The notes below the pieces were generated by a model, which saw only the letters and a list, made by a program, of their open reading frames with translations, did not search any database and was not told the DNA's origin. DNA of 64,000 nucleotides, from the NCBI RefSeq assembly GCF_003576645.1, contig NC_044925.1, positions 7,506,417 to 7,570,416 on the forward strand, given 5' to 3'. Position numbers and translations under genes: made by a program. This document shows, in pieces, positions 30,299 to 41,985 of this stretch. Every line of letters begins with the position of its first letter. Position 1 is the first letter of the stretch. This DNA is from Ipomoea triloba. Lineage: Eukaryota; Streptophyta; Magnoliopsida; Solanales; Convolvulaceae.

Positions 30299-33200
30299 AA
30301 GCGAGAGAGAGAGAAAAGCAGTTAATCACTTGTTACACACTTAAGCAATAAGCATGATGACAAGCACAGTTATTGGTAAATAGATGACGGCTAACTTTTG
30401 GATGTCTTACTGTGCGCGAGGAGCCATTCCACTGGCATTACCAAATTGCTGTTCAGCTACAACCACAGGAATCCCATGGTTCCCTGCTGCAATGGAAGCT
30501 GTATGCCTGAAACACCATTAAAAGCGTGTTTGTTAAATGTGCATGGGAAAACCAGACCTGAATGTCAGCAGTGTCAGTTGCTAAAACGAAAAAAGTATAC
30601 ACACTGAACTTTCAGTGAAAAGAGAAGTAATAAAATCAGTCAGATCAAGTTATGTTGGTGATGTTTATAAGAGCGTGGAGTAGTATAATCTTTCTTAAGC
30701 ACAATAAATGAATCCAACAACTTCCATTAAATTACACTTTTTATCATGTAAATTTGGTTTCAAACGAAACCACCCTTTTGCTCTTCCCCGAGTAATTCTT
30801 TTTTTTTTTTTAAATAAATAAATGCATGTAGCTGCAGAAGAGAAAACCAGCATCTAGCCAGTGAACACGGGACTTCATGACATTTGGAACACTTGACAAA
30901 AGGGTTCATGTTACCTACACACCCCAGGGGATTTTTACTATAATAAGTCAAGGATGCAACGGAATATAAACCTAAGTTTGTCAAATTACAGATTTTATCA
31001 TTAAAGTTAGACAGAGAGTGCAAAGTGCCAGCTTGTTGCAGTTTATGAGGTGAATCCATAACCTAAGTCAACAGAAAAGTGTTTGGCCTATGCATGAAGC
31101 CAACCTTCACAAGGGGCCCACCCAACATTACAGAATTTTCCGTGAAATAATCCCTTCTTTTTGTATATTAAAAGTCAAAAGCTATCTTTAGTGAGTAATA
31201 TTTTAAGAATATAATCTAATACTAGTATAGAATTAGGGGTTCTTTACCCTGATGGTGGGGGCATTGATTCTTTGGGCTGAAAAAAGATTGAGAAAGTATA
31301 GAACAGATACTACCTTGTAAAGAATCACGAGTGTTTAAAAAAAAATTAGGGGTTCTTTAAGAAAAGAGATACTCACGTCCCATGTCCATCACCATCAAAT
31401 GGTGAAGCATAATCCTGAGTTGCATTAAATATCCCCCTGGTTATAGCAGATGCTGCAAAATGACGGGCACCAACAAGCTTTCTGTTGCAGGATCCCGATG
31501 GGAAATCTCGAGTGACCTCACAAACACCAGAAAAGTGCTCCGGAACTGGATAAGGCTTTTCAGATGTATTATCAGAGAAGCTCGGGTGCGTTGGATCAAT
31601 TCCCGTATCAATAAATCCAACAACAATTCCTTCGCCAGCAGTTACGTATCCACCTTCCTGGGCCCATGCCCCTTGAGGTAGACCCAGGAATTGAGGTGTA
31701 TGAGTGGTTGCTGTCCTGACCGAGAAGTCCAAAACAACATTTGAAACTTCTTTCCTCCTTGAGAGTTTATCAGCCTTCAAAATAACCAAAATACAAATAG
31801 GTAGAGAGATAATATGCAATATGAATGATCATTAAAGTATTGAACAAATTAAAACATACCTGTTGGGGAGTGACAAGCACAGCAAATCCATTGATCAAGT
31901 AGTGGTAGCTGTACAGTTTCATATACTTTTGTCCTCTGAATACCTTCCTCAACAAAGAATCATGCATTCGAGAAACATAAGAACCAGGATGCCCCGAAAC
32001 ATTGCTGATTCAAACAGAAACATAAATTACATTCCCCAACAGATGACGTCCTAATTTACTCAATAAATTAACACAAAATTAAATCAACATAGTCAAATCA
32101 TATCATTCTACTATAATTCATCAGACAAATTGGTAGGGTCGTGCTGAGGTGCGAATTGGGCTTCTCGTGCGAACGTGTAAACTTAAGGAATGCACTGCAA
32201 GGTATCCGCGTCCTCAGGCATGCCTGTGAGTAGTTGCGCTGCATTTGTGTAGCAGTTGTGGTACATTCCTTCAGTAGTTAGTAGGCTCGCATGGGAAGGC
32301 TGGTTAGCATTTAAAGGTTGGTATTTAACTATTTAACCATTTACTTATTTATGCAGTATTATCTCCTCTGAAATTCAATGTGTAAAGTTACTAGTCAAAA
32401 ACACAAATGTTCCATAAATTTAAGTACCATTTTACAAAAACAGTCTTACAGAAGCAATTCAAAAGAAAAAAGTCAAAAAAAACAACAATCATAAATACCC
32501 TCTATCATTCACTACCTGCCATTCCAAGGAACAACTCAATCTCGTGAAGAAATAGTAAAGCTATATTATTTAATATCCAGAAAAAATCAGAAAACGAAAA
32601 AGAAACCAAGAAAGTGCAGTGCCCTATTACATAGATACTTCATTATCAAACAGTCTTACAGAAGCATTTAGAAAGATAAAGACAAAAGGCTCAATTAAAC
32701 ACCAAGAAAACCAGAGCCATATATAAACACCCTCAATTGTTTAATTTAACTACCTACCATTCAAAGAAACAATCCAATCACGTGAAGAGCTAGTAAAGCT
32801 ATACTGTTCAGTAATCAGGAGAATAAGTAATGAAAAGAAATGAGTCACCCAATTTGTTCCATTTTTTTTGGTAAATTCACGGGGACTTTCTCTGTCCGTT
32901 TAACGGTCCGGGAGGCACGGGAGTGGCCCAGGGGATTCCTCCCCACAAAGAGAGCTCACTTGCCACTTGAATTGCTCAATTTGTTCTATTGACTATTAAG
33001 ATTTCACCACTTTAGTCCTCGACTTCCAAACTTGCTCAATTTCATCGCAACTATGCAATTGTTAACCAAAATGTCCTAATCATGACTATTTTGGTTTGGA
33101 CCAAGGAGGTAAAAATTGCCATTAGAACTATTTTAGGTAAAAATTGCATAGTTGGGATGAAATTGAGCAAGTTTAGAAGTCGAGGGATACTAACTCAAAA

Positions 33201-33491
33201 GAAATAGTAATACCTTGGCTTATCAAATCTAGCTTTCCTAGAAGCACTGCCATGGGAGATATTGTAGTGAGCATGATGCTTCTTGTTCTTCTTCAGTGAG
33301 AGCTCTCCGGAGAAAAGAGAAGTAGGAGCTTGTTTCAGACTCACAATGTACACTGCACCATCACTATCTTCATCTGCAACATTGCCTTGAGCCCAAACCC
33401 CCCCACCCATAAAAATACCCATACACACTGCTACTATAATTATTACTAGATCAAACTTAATAATGCCTAAAACCCTCCCCATTTTCTGCAT
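26557..33491 (-). CDS. SBT2.5: Subtilisin-like serine protease, SBT2 subfamily
   Basis: Secreted S8A protease. Ten exons on -: 33491-33214, 32004-31860, 31774-31377, 30506-30411, 29525-29453, 29284-29002, 28920-28592, 28435-28165, 27655-27374, 26978-26557 (stop). The total is 2577 nt, 858 residues, all phases consistent. ATG at 33491 (MQKMGRVLG) precedes a hydrophobic signal segment (LVIIIVAVCMGIFMGGG). The I9 propeptide spans exons 1-2 (VYIVSL...HDSLL). Catalytic residues: Asp in FIDTGIDPTHPS (exon 3), His in DGDGHGTH across exons 3/4, oxyanion Asn in AAGNTGPS (exon 6), Ser in MSGTSMAAPH (exon 9). A PA-type insertion lies in exon 7 and a fibronectin-III-like tail in exon 10 (RTLTNVGGSESY). 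Exon pattern and C-terminal sequence favour SBT2.5/2.6. Converges with gamma-SNAP. No disabling mutation seen; natural substrates unknown. Confidence 0.93.
27165..27310 (+). mobile_element. SINE-like insertion in a subtilase intron
   Basis: Its 3' end reads ATGAACAGATACTAAAATGT then AATAGGGTCATTTTTT, the tail shared by the local SINE family. The upstream part has only a weak tRNA-like head. No target duplication was resolved, so the left border is approximate. Confidence 0.5.
27868..28152 (+). repeat. Tandem trimer of tRNA-like SINE sequence in subtilase intron
   Basis: Three consecutive units of about 95-105 bp, each with ATAAAGTTG-GCCTT, GTGAGT-TA and GGCRTAGYGGTAA followed by TTGATCCTRACA. 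The last two elements resemble Pol III A and B boxes. Copies differ by point changes, so the amplification is not very recent. Between exons 8 and 9. Confidence 0.7.
30011..30297. mobile_element. Micron-like element flanked by (TA)n microsatellites
   Basis: A unique block of about 165 bp (30083-30247) has terminal inverted sequence (GAGAACCACTC near the left, GGGAGTGGTTCTC near the right). It sits between a (CT)n(TA)n tract (30011-30082) and a (TA)n tract (30248-30297). Micron elements described in rice insert specifically within (TA)n and show this arrangement. It lies in an intron of the subtilase gene. Confidence 0.7.
31247..31343 (+). mobile_element. 5'-truncated SINE with 16-bp target duplication
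   Basis: AATTAGGGGTTCTTTA occurs exactly at 31231-31246 and 31344-31359. The insert ends GAACAGATACTACCTTGT and an A-run, the local SINE family tail. It lies in the intron between subtilase exons 3 and 4. Confidence 0.88.
33015..33190. mobile_element. Small foldback MITE in subtilase intron 1
   Basis: CTCGACTTCCAAACTTGCTC near 33018 is the complement of GAGCAAGTTTAGAAGTCGAG at 33166-33185 apart from one base. The arms continue through AATTTCATC-CAACTATGCAA. About 175 bp in total, non-coding. Confidence 0.75.
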
Positions 33492-33695
33492 ACCAAGAAT
33501 TCCCAGCAAATCTGGATTCTAGACAAATGAATAAATATAAATAATAGAGTACCCTTTCTGATCTTCAATAACAATAAGTGCCCATTTGCAGAACCCAGAA
33601 AATCCAACCCAACAAAAAAAAAAAAAGATTTTTTTTCAAGAAATAAAGGTACCAGTTTGCAGAATCAGAAGATTTAACCAAAAAGAAATAAAATG

Positions 33696-33730
<35 letters not shown>

Positions 33731-36700
33731 GTCCCAATTAGTTGCAGTATAATATTAACCCAGAAAGCAAAGCAAAGCAAAGAGAAGAGAAGAGAAGAGC
33801 AGACCCTTTTGGCTTTTGCACTACAACTGTAAAGCCAAAGCTCCCAAACAAACTAGCAAGCACACCATTAACTCTGGTCTGTGGGAGTGCACTACAAATA
33901 AAGCAGAAGATAAAGAAAAGGAGATCGAATCCGTGAGAAATGGCCCAACTTTTTTCTTGGGTGCTGCGCATATGAAGAAAGCGTTAATTATCTAATGCTA
34001 ATGCTTAATGGTAATGGCAGGAGAGAGTGCGAGCAAGGTGGAATGGGGAAAGGGAAATTGGAACGTTAATAAATTGTGTTTTTGTTTTATGTTTTTCTTA
34101 AATTTGTTGTGTTGCGAAAAGTGTCGGCTTTCCACAATTTTTCGTCTTCTTTCTTCCAACGGGCAGTACCAAAAGAAAGAAAGAAATATACAACACATTT
34201 CATAAACTGCACTACATGTCTACATCTCTGCTTTTCTCTTTCTCTCTCTTTTGTCATTTTCCATATATCTACGTACCATTGTGTATTTGTACTTCCGACT
34301 ATACATACATCACATAAATGCAACAATCATGTTTTCTTTCTCGGCCAACAACCTTTGTTAAGACATTATGATTGGCATCACGTTACACTCTCATATGAAA
34401 GGTTGTGGATTTGTGGATCCGAGCCTCAATGGAGCGGTATTAACTCTTTGTGAAACAAAAATTGTAATTCTTTGTGCTTTAATAAATTGAAAACGTATAT
34501 GTTTTAATAGGTTGATCAAATATATATGGACAGATACTATATTGTAACAGAGTTAATATTATTCAAAAAATGTTTTCTTTCTCTATTAAAATCAATATCT
34601 AACTATTACTTCTTCTTCTTTTTTTTTTCTTTTTTTACATAATTGATATTGCCAAATTATATCTCTATGGCTTCAAATTATTAAAATAAAATAAAATAAA
34701 ATACTCCGTATTAATTACTTGTGACCCATATATTGACTTTGACCACACCTAAGTTGATGAAATAAATTATCGTGAACAAAAGTTCACATAATAATTAAAT
34801 ACAAAAACAGTAGTGATATTATTTTATGAATAGTCCTAGACTATTTACATTTATTAATTTTTATTCATGACTTTCAATTGGACCAAAATGGTCCCGAACT
34901 ATTAAGCTTTGTCAATTTTTTAAGTATCAATTTTGTTCTAAATTTAGTCCTGCAGTTAAATATTAATTTAGTAAATATTAAATTTAAGAATAATAATGTA
35001 AATATTTGATTCTTCACATTCCCACAAATGATGAGCCCAATGTATTAAGTTTATGGACCAAATTTGCTCATCTAAAGAACAAACCAATGTTATTACCTTT
35101 AAATTTAATATTTACTAAATTGATATTTAACTGGATAACCAAATTTGGTACAAGATAATTGTCAATGAACCATTTATAGTCAAATTGAAAGTCGAAGATG
35201 AAAATTGATAAACACCAATAGTCAATGGAATATTTATTGTCAAATTGAAAGTCAATGATAAATATTAGTAAATGTTAATAGTGAAGTGAGTATCCTTAAA
35301 ATTAACTCCTTAGAATTTGTCTCTAGTGACTAGTCATATTAAAACCCTTACTAAAGCCAATGGCTTGTGGTCAATTGACATGTAATGACTCTCCCAAATG
35401 CGAGGTCATGAGATCGAGTCGCAGTGAATGACTCTTAATTTGTGTAGAGTCAGTAGTACTCAAAAAAAAAAACTAAAATTACTATACAATATTTGACTGT
35501 GGGAAAATTGGTCAACCCTTGTTAGTAAAATGTTAAAAAAAATAATAAAATACACAAATTATCTAATAGACATATAGAGTGTATTATGTAATGATTTGTA
35601 TAGAAGATCTAACATGACTTACTATATTGGAATATTACAGCCTATATATAAGCTATGTTAAATTTATTAAAGAGTTTCACTTAATTTAACAATATTTAAA
35701 GTCCAATTTATCACTATATTATTCTAAAGTATATTGACCATCATAGTCATCAAATTAACACATTTAAGTTTGTACCATACTTTTATTAATCTCCATTCAC
35801 ACCGAATCCACCCCAATAAGGTATAAAGTTTTAAACTCTTGACTTCTCTTAAGGGATGAAAGTGCACACCTACCAAACTAGTTATAATAGTTGTATACTT
35901 GACAATGTTTATGCATGATATTATTTTCCTTTCCAAATTCACCTCTATATATAAGTTTGAACCCAAACTTAAGGGTTCCTCACTGCTCTTACCTTATAGA
36001 CCGGTGGCGAAAGTCAATTGCGACACATGTCTCAGTTGATCTATAGGCCCTTTTTTGTTTTGGTCCATATAATGTGTGTTTTTTTTTTTAATACATTTGA
36101 TGCGAGTGTGATTCAAATACATGTTTATTACTCGAAATTAGTGTAATTTATTACTCCGTATTAAACTACACATTGAATCCTTTGAGACAAATTTATTACT
36201 CCATACAATAGATTTCTAAAAATTATTAATTTTAAATTAGAAAATATTATTGAAATTAATGACAGTCTAGCTAATATAATATTAGTAAGTTAATAACAAA
36301 ATAAAAATAAAAATTGTCTAGAATCGTGTCATACGAGACAAATCTTAAATATATAATACCTTTTAATCAAAAATAATTTATTTTATAAGTTAACAAACAT
36401 TACATTTTAGCTGAAAAAATATTAATTGTCACTTAAAAAGTATTAGTGAAAATGTAATGCTCCATATGTTGCATTTTACCGGTTTATTTACGGTTTAAAA
36501 GTCAAACTAATTTGTTCTTATTTGATTATTTTCTTTAATGCTTTCTTATGAATTTTAAATTTAATTTTTATGTTAATATTACTTTCAATATGATTTCTAA
36601 ATATGTAAATTTTATATATTAATACTAAACTAAATATCACAAAATAAAAATAAAAATTATAAATAACTTAATTAAGTCACGTCTCATTATCCTAACCATA

Positions 36701-37306
36701 CACATAAACATGTGATGGAGAAAGTAGTTATTAATTCATAGAAAAAATATAGTATTACATTTTTAATAAAAAAAAATGTTTAAGATATATATATGTGTGA
36801 GACAATCTCATAAAATATCAACTATATTAGTAATTATTAATTAAGAGATGCATGTTCCATGTAAGATAATGCAACCTCGCATTATGTTTCATGTATTTAA
36901 AAATTTGTGAGGTTATTGTTTGGAGTATCTCATTAGTGTAAATATATGTTACTAGGATATCATGAAAACCAAAGATAGATACAACATGATGAAGAATATA
37001 TAGCTGCGCTGGAAGTCCTAGAAGAGCATATTTGTGCTGATTTCAAACTTTATTTATAATCATCATTAAAATAAATTAAATAACTAAAAGATGTTTCTTT
37101 GAAGAAGCATGCAAGATTTTATTTCCAACAATTAGTGCCAAAGTAAAGTCATTACTGTTGGATTAGCTAAGGATAATTAAAAGCTTGAGAGTTGAGTTGT
37201 CCGAAATTATATGTATGACAAAAGGTAAGAATAATTATTATCACTCAATACATGAATTACTTCGTGGCATTTGATTCATCTAATGTAATAATTTATGCAT
37301 ACATAC
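33492..37306. other. Subtilase upstream region and AT-rich intergenic DNA
   Basis: Contains a (CT)n tract at 33697-33728 and AGAGA-rich purine runs near 33777-33800, plausibly in the 5' leader or promoter. The SINE family tail (GACAGATACTATATTGTAAC) occurs near 34529. A tRNA-like SINE copy is seen at about 35355-35470 (GAGATCGAGTC B-box, CAGTAGTACTC then A-run). Inverted segments containing GACTTTCAATTTGAC-like sequence at 34870-35270 suggest another foldback repeat. No gene seen. Confidence 0.5.
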
Positions 37307-38560
37307 TGATGTATTTAATTAACTCGGGATCCGGACTAACAAACCCGTTAAATGAATGATAATATGAACGAATAAGAAATAATAAGCGAAATGAGTGTGA
37401 CAAGGTCACGAGGACCATGGAGCCGCAATATGCAAATTACGACTAAGGAAAGCAAAGTCTATTCATTCAAATACCGAGATAACAAGTTCAAATAAATTTC
37501 GACGCATAGTAAGTTTCTCTAGAGGACGGGTCTGGATATGGTTGATATCTACTCTCCTTCACTGACGACTTCTCGCAGCTCGGAGAGTGGGGGACTGATG
37601 ATGGATATATTAGAAATGGAGCAAACCGACCTGAGAAAACGGAGCAATGAGTACTCAACGGACCCGGGGCCCCGAGGTTGAGCCCTGTGCTTGACCCGGG
37701 GCCCATGTTTGGACCGTGGCCCAAAGGCCCCGGCATTAGGCCAAGATCGAGCCCAGAGGGGCTCGGCTGAGGCCCAGGGGGCTCGGTCAAGGCCCAAGGG
37801 GCTCAGCTAAGGCCCAAGGGGCTCGATCGAGGCCCAAGAGGTTCGGGTAAGGCCCTAAGGAGCTCGATCGAGTCCTAGGGGGCTTGGGCTGAGGCCCAAG
37901 GGGCTCGAGTAGGGGTGCTTGGGGGGTGCTCGGGCGAGGGGGTTGGGGGACAGGTCGAAACATCTACTCTCCTTCGCTAACAACTTCTCGTAGCTCGGAG
38001 AGTGAGGGACTGATGATGGATATATTATGAGTGGGCCAAGCCGACTCGGAGGAGCAGGATAAGGGTCGCGAGAGGGTTCGGGGCCTGAGGTTGAGCCCCG
38101 TGCTTAACCCGGGCTAACTCATTTAGCACATCAGCTAAGGGGCCTCGACCCAAGGCCTCGGCTAAGGGGCTTTGGCCCAGGGCCTCGGCTAAGGGGCCCT
38201 GGCCCAGGGCCTCGGTTTAGAGGGCTCGGCCAAAGGCCTCGGGTGGTTGGAGTCGCGGGTCTGGTCGTGGCGCGAGCGCGGTCAAAGCGGATCTATAACC
38301 GTTCCCCCGTCTTAGAGGGGCAGTTAGGAGGTTTGGAGGGTATAAATAGTTGTGTTATTGTCTCATTAAGACATGTTCTATATTCTTTGTCCTAAACTAC
38401 TCGTATAATAGCATTACTTTGTCTTGTAATAGCTTATCAATTACGACCTAATACGATACTTGGTCCCCATGACCTTGTTACCTTCGTTTTGCCTATTATT
38501 TCCTACTCATTCATATAACGGGTTTATTAATTCGGACCCCCGGGTTAATTAAATCCATCA
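37307..38560. mobile_element. Non-autonomous Mutator-type element with GC-rich minisatellite core
   Basis: Exact 9-bp target duplication CATACATAC at 37298-37306 and 38561-38569. The ends (TGATGTATTTAATTAACTCG and the complement of GGTTAATTAAATCCATCA) start a terminal inverted repeat of about 130 bp, which continues through AACCCGTT and GACAAGGTCA. The core (about 37670-38310) is strongly GC-rich against an AT-rich background and made of degenerate 15-20 bp repeats such as GGCCCAAGGGGCTCG. A separate segment containing CTCGGAGAGTG and GACTGATGATGGATATATTA occurs twice (about 37543 and 37962). Proline/glycine-rich open frames in the core reflect the repeats and are not genes. Confidence 0.88.
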
Positions 38561-38711
38561 CATACATACACACATATATAAGAAGTGACAATGCACAAAG
38601 ATTTTTAAAATTAGTATGTGATGATTTGAGTAAGTGAAATGCATATATAAAGAATATTGTTTTACTTTGATTACAGAGAAAAATATCTCCCTAAAAATAG
38701 ATATAGGATTG

Positions 38712-39421
38712 TTATACCGTGGACCAGGGTCCACAATGCATTGTGGACCCTGGTCCGAACCCCGTTGTATTGTTACAGGTTTTTCATCTTTTTTTAAAAA
38801 AAAAATTAAAATATAACTGTAATTTGAACAATAACAAAAACAGTGACGAAGAAACAAGAACAAAAAATACACACAAATTCATCAAATCACAAAAACACAC
38901 ACGGCAAAATGTGAATATTTAAACAACATTGTGAAATTTGAAAACATGGAACATAAGAGATAATACTTGGGCTTATATTCTGTGTATCCTAACATTCGAA
39001 TGCACAAACACATCACAACATGTGTTACTAACATGAATACATAGAACGGTTGCCTAGAATACACAGAATATTGACACAAAATACACATAACTCATCTTCC
39101 TAACATTCGAATGTTACTAACATGAATAGACATAACAGTTGCCTAGAATACACAGAACGTTTGCCTAGAATACACAAAATATTGACACAAAATACACAGA
39201 ACTCATCATCCTAACATTCGAATGCACAAACACATCACAACATGTGTTAATAACATGAATACAGTACACAAAACGGTTGCCTAGAATACACATAATATTG
39301 ACACAAAATACACATAACTCATCCTCCTAAACATTCGAATGCACAAACATATCACAACCTGTGTTACTAACATTTTGGTACGGGATGCACAATGCATTGT
39401 ACACCCTGGTCCACGATATAA
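38712..39421. mobile_element. Unclassified element with palindromic tips (copy A)
   Basis: The ends are inverted: TTATACCGTGGACCAGGGT on the left matches the complement of ACCCTGGTCCACGATATAA on the right except one base. Just inside the left end is a perfect 36-bp palindrome (38721-38756), half-site GGACCAGGGTCCACAATG. A decayed version is at the right end. ATTG flanks both sides (38708-38711, 39422-39425), a possible 4-bp target duplication. The interior has repeats with CCTAACATTCGAATG at about 38988, 39100, 39208 and 39327. No coding sequence. Confidence 0.75.
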
Positions 39422-39776
39422 ATTGCCAACAAATTATACCATGGACCAAGGTATACTTGCATTGTAGATAGAGCTATCAAAATGGATCCAACCTATCGAG
39501 TTGGGCCCGTTTAACCCGTATTTTACATAAACTGGGTTGAAGGATTTCCAACCCAGCCCGTGTGGAGAGGGACAACCCGTATCTCCACCCTCTACACCCT
39601 CAAATTTATTGTGTAATTAGCCAATTGGGTATTGTATCAATATTTTAAAATGTTGTTGATAACAAGATTTAAATCATTGACCTCTCACTTATGTTATCAT
39701 TATTGAAACCAACTATGTTAAGGGGACTTGTTGATCATTTTTATATAATTACGTATTTATGTAAATCATTCACAAG

Positions 39777-39832
<56 letters not shown>

Positions 39833-40580
39833 TATTTATTTATATTACATATATTACAAGTATTAATTAATATATACAATTAATTGTATCCTTATATAAA
39901 TATTAATATAACTTTTATTTATTATATAAATTATATAAAATTATAAACTATATATTTTATAAACTTTATAACTTAATAATATTATAATTACAAAATAAAA
40001 ATATTGCATGATATTTGTTCAAAAAGTTTTATACGCACAACAATCCCATCCACCTGTATACCCTATTATTCAATATACAGTGAGATGTCAAAAATATGAA
40101 GATCAAATTGTAGACCATTTGAGTTATTTGTTGCTAATTGCTATCCGATCTGCGCATACTCACCCTAGGATGAATATTCAGTATTCAACATCTAGAACAT
40201 CAACACTAAGAAAGCATAATTACAAGGTAGCAAAAATTTGTGTGAGACTATTTCACGAGTCTTAATTTGTGAGGCGCATCAAATCTTTGATTAATGAGTT
40301 CAAAGATCTGACCCATTAATCAAAGATTTGACATATTAATTAAATATCCGACCCGTCTCACGGATTAAGACTCGTGGGACAGTCTCACACAAGTGTTACA
40401 CTTAAATGGGTAGTAATATTCTTTGTATTAGTAATATAATATTATAATTACAAAAACTGTATGTATGTATATATATATCCAAAAAATTTAGTGTGTTTAG
40501 TTGGAAATAGTATTAGTTGTTAACTTAGAGGTTAGGAGTTTGATTTCAAACTTATACAAAAGTTAACTAATTTTTTATAA

Positions 40581-40766
40581 GAGTTAATTCCAGAAATGGT
40601 CCATCGACTATGTTGATTTTCCAAAATTGGTCCTTGTCTTTTAATTTGGACGAAAGAAACATTTGACTAATAATTTTATTCCGGAATTGGTCCTTCCGTC
40701 AACATGTTGTTAGGTTGGCATTATGTGTCGGGGCAAAACCGTCTTTTTAGTTGTTCGGCCTTCTCC
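40581..40766 (+). repeat. Left TIR of the MULE
   Basis: 186 bp, beginning GAGTTAATTCC and ending GGCCTTCTCC. About 97% identical to the right TIR in inverted orientation. It lies upstream of the GRF gene and probably supplies or abuts its promoter. Confidence 0.93.
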
Positions 40767-40951
40767 ATCACCCATTCAGTATATGTAGATGACCAGAGCA
40801 GCCACACCTTTTTAGTTGTTCGGCCTTCGCATATATTCCTCCCCAACGTTCGAGAGCAGCCACACCTTCGCATACATTCCTCCCCAACGTTCATAGAGAG
40901 CAGCCATAGTTTCGACAACCTTCCACCTTGTTTCTTCTTCATTCGCCCCTA

Positions 40952-41503
40952 ATGTCTACTAGCTATACTGGTGATAGCTTTTTATCTTTAAGAAATCAAG
41001 AATACATCTATGGTGAATTGGTCAGCATTCCAAACTGTCATTGTGGCCAACGATTGAAGCTACAAACATCTTGGACGAATGATAATCCAAGTAGAAGGTA
41101 TTGGGAGTGTCGATCTGAAAATGTGAGTATTAATATTTGGTTAGGGTTTTATATTTTTTTGTATTTTTTTTCGCAAATTGCACTTGTCTGAAGGAACCAA
41201 ATATTTTTATTAATTTTTGTGAGTTTTGTTTAGGGAGGGCAAAGATGTGGGTTTGTTAGATGGTATGATAATCCGATGTGTGCAAGGTCAAGAAGAATTA
41301 TTCCTGGACTACTGAGAAGGATTAATCGAAATGAAGAATAAATAGCAAGACTCAAAATCAGGCTTCAAGCTTGGCAAAGAAGCCATGGTAGACAGTGGAT
41401 AGTGACTGTAATTCTACTGATGTGCATTTTGTTTCTGGTTGTTATATTATTGAGTGCACCTACCATTAATAAGCTTCCTATAAGGAGTATTAGTAGTGGT
41501 TAG
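40952..41503 (+). pseudogene. GRF-type zinc finger / transmembrane gene carried by the MULE
   Basis: Exon 1 40952-41122 (ATG, MSTSYTGDSFLSLRNQ), intron with GTGAGT...TTTAG, exon 2 from 41234. The two exons together form a GRF zinc finger: NCHCGQRLKLQTSWTNDN, then RRYWEC, GGQRCGFVRWYD. A TAA at 41339-41341 interrupts the frame. The frame then continues as a short charged stretch and one clear membrane helix (VTVILLMCILFLVVILL) to TAG 41501-41503. Small GRF plus C-terminal helix proteins are common in plant genomes and often lie in or near transposons; their role is not established. It is transcribed away from the left TIR, opposite to the transposase. The stop could be a recent mutation, or the product may end at residue about 93. 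Confidence 0.8.
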
Positions 41504-41985
41504 GTTGGTTATGTGTATGGAACTGATTTGTAATATTGAAGTGTAATATGGCCACTTCCATTATGTAATGAACAATGATTTTGTATGTACAAAATTCCAG
41601 TTCAATTCCAGTTCTTTTCCATTAAAAACAGTGAGTTTACACTTCAATACCAATACTGCCAATTCAACAACTGCCAAAATAGAACTGCCAAAATACAAAA
41701 AAAAATAAATATTAAAAAAAAAACTGCCAAAATAATACAAAATATATTTTGCATTCAAAAAGTGTTCACTTCAAAACTTCCAAAAACTACCAATGTAGAA
41801 CCAAATACATATGCATTCTGGTTTGAAGGTACAACCACTTCAAAAACAACCACTTCACCACCTAAGTACATATAGGCAACATTCACAGAGTACACAAAAT
41901 AGTAGTTCCACAATACCTAAACACTTCACCACCTAAGTACATATATTAGCAAAATACCATATATACCACAAGACCTAAATAGTAT

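Noticed and set aside
32879..32970. GC-richer segment in subtilase intron 1 (GGGAGGCACGGGAGTGGCC)
   Set aside because: It resembles a SINE or MITE tip, but no boxes, inverted ends or target duplication could be shown.
37488..37797. Proline/glycine-rich open frames on -
   Set aside because: They come from the GC-rich minisatellite core of a non-autonomous Mutator-type element; several frames are open at once.
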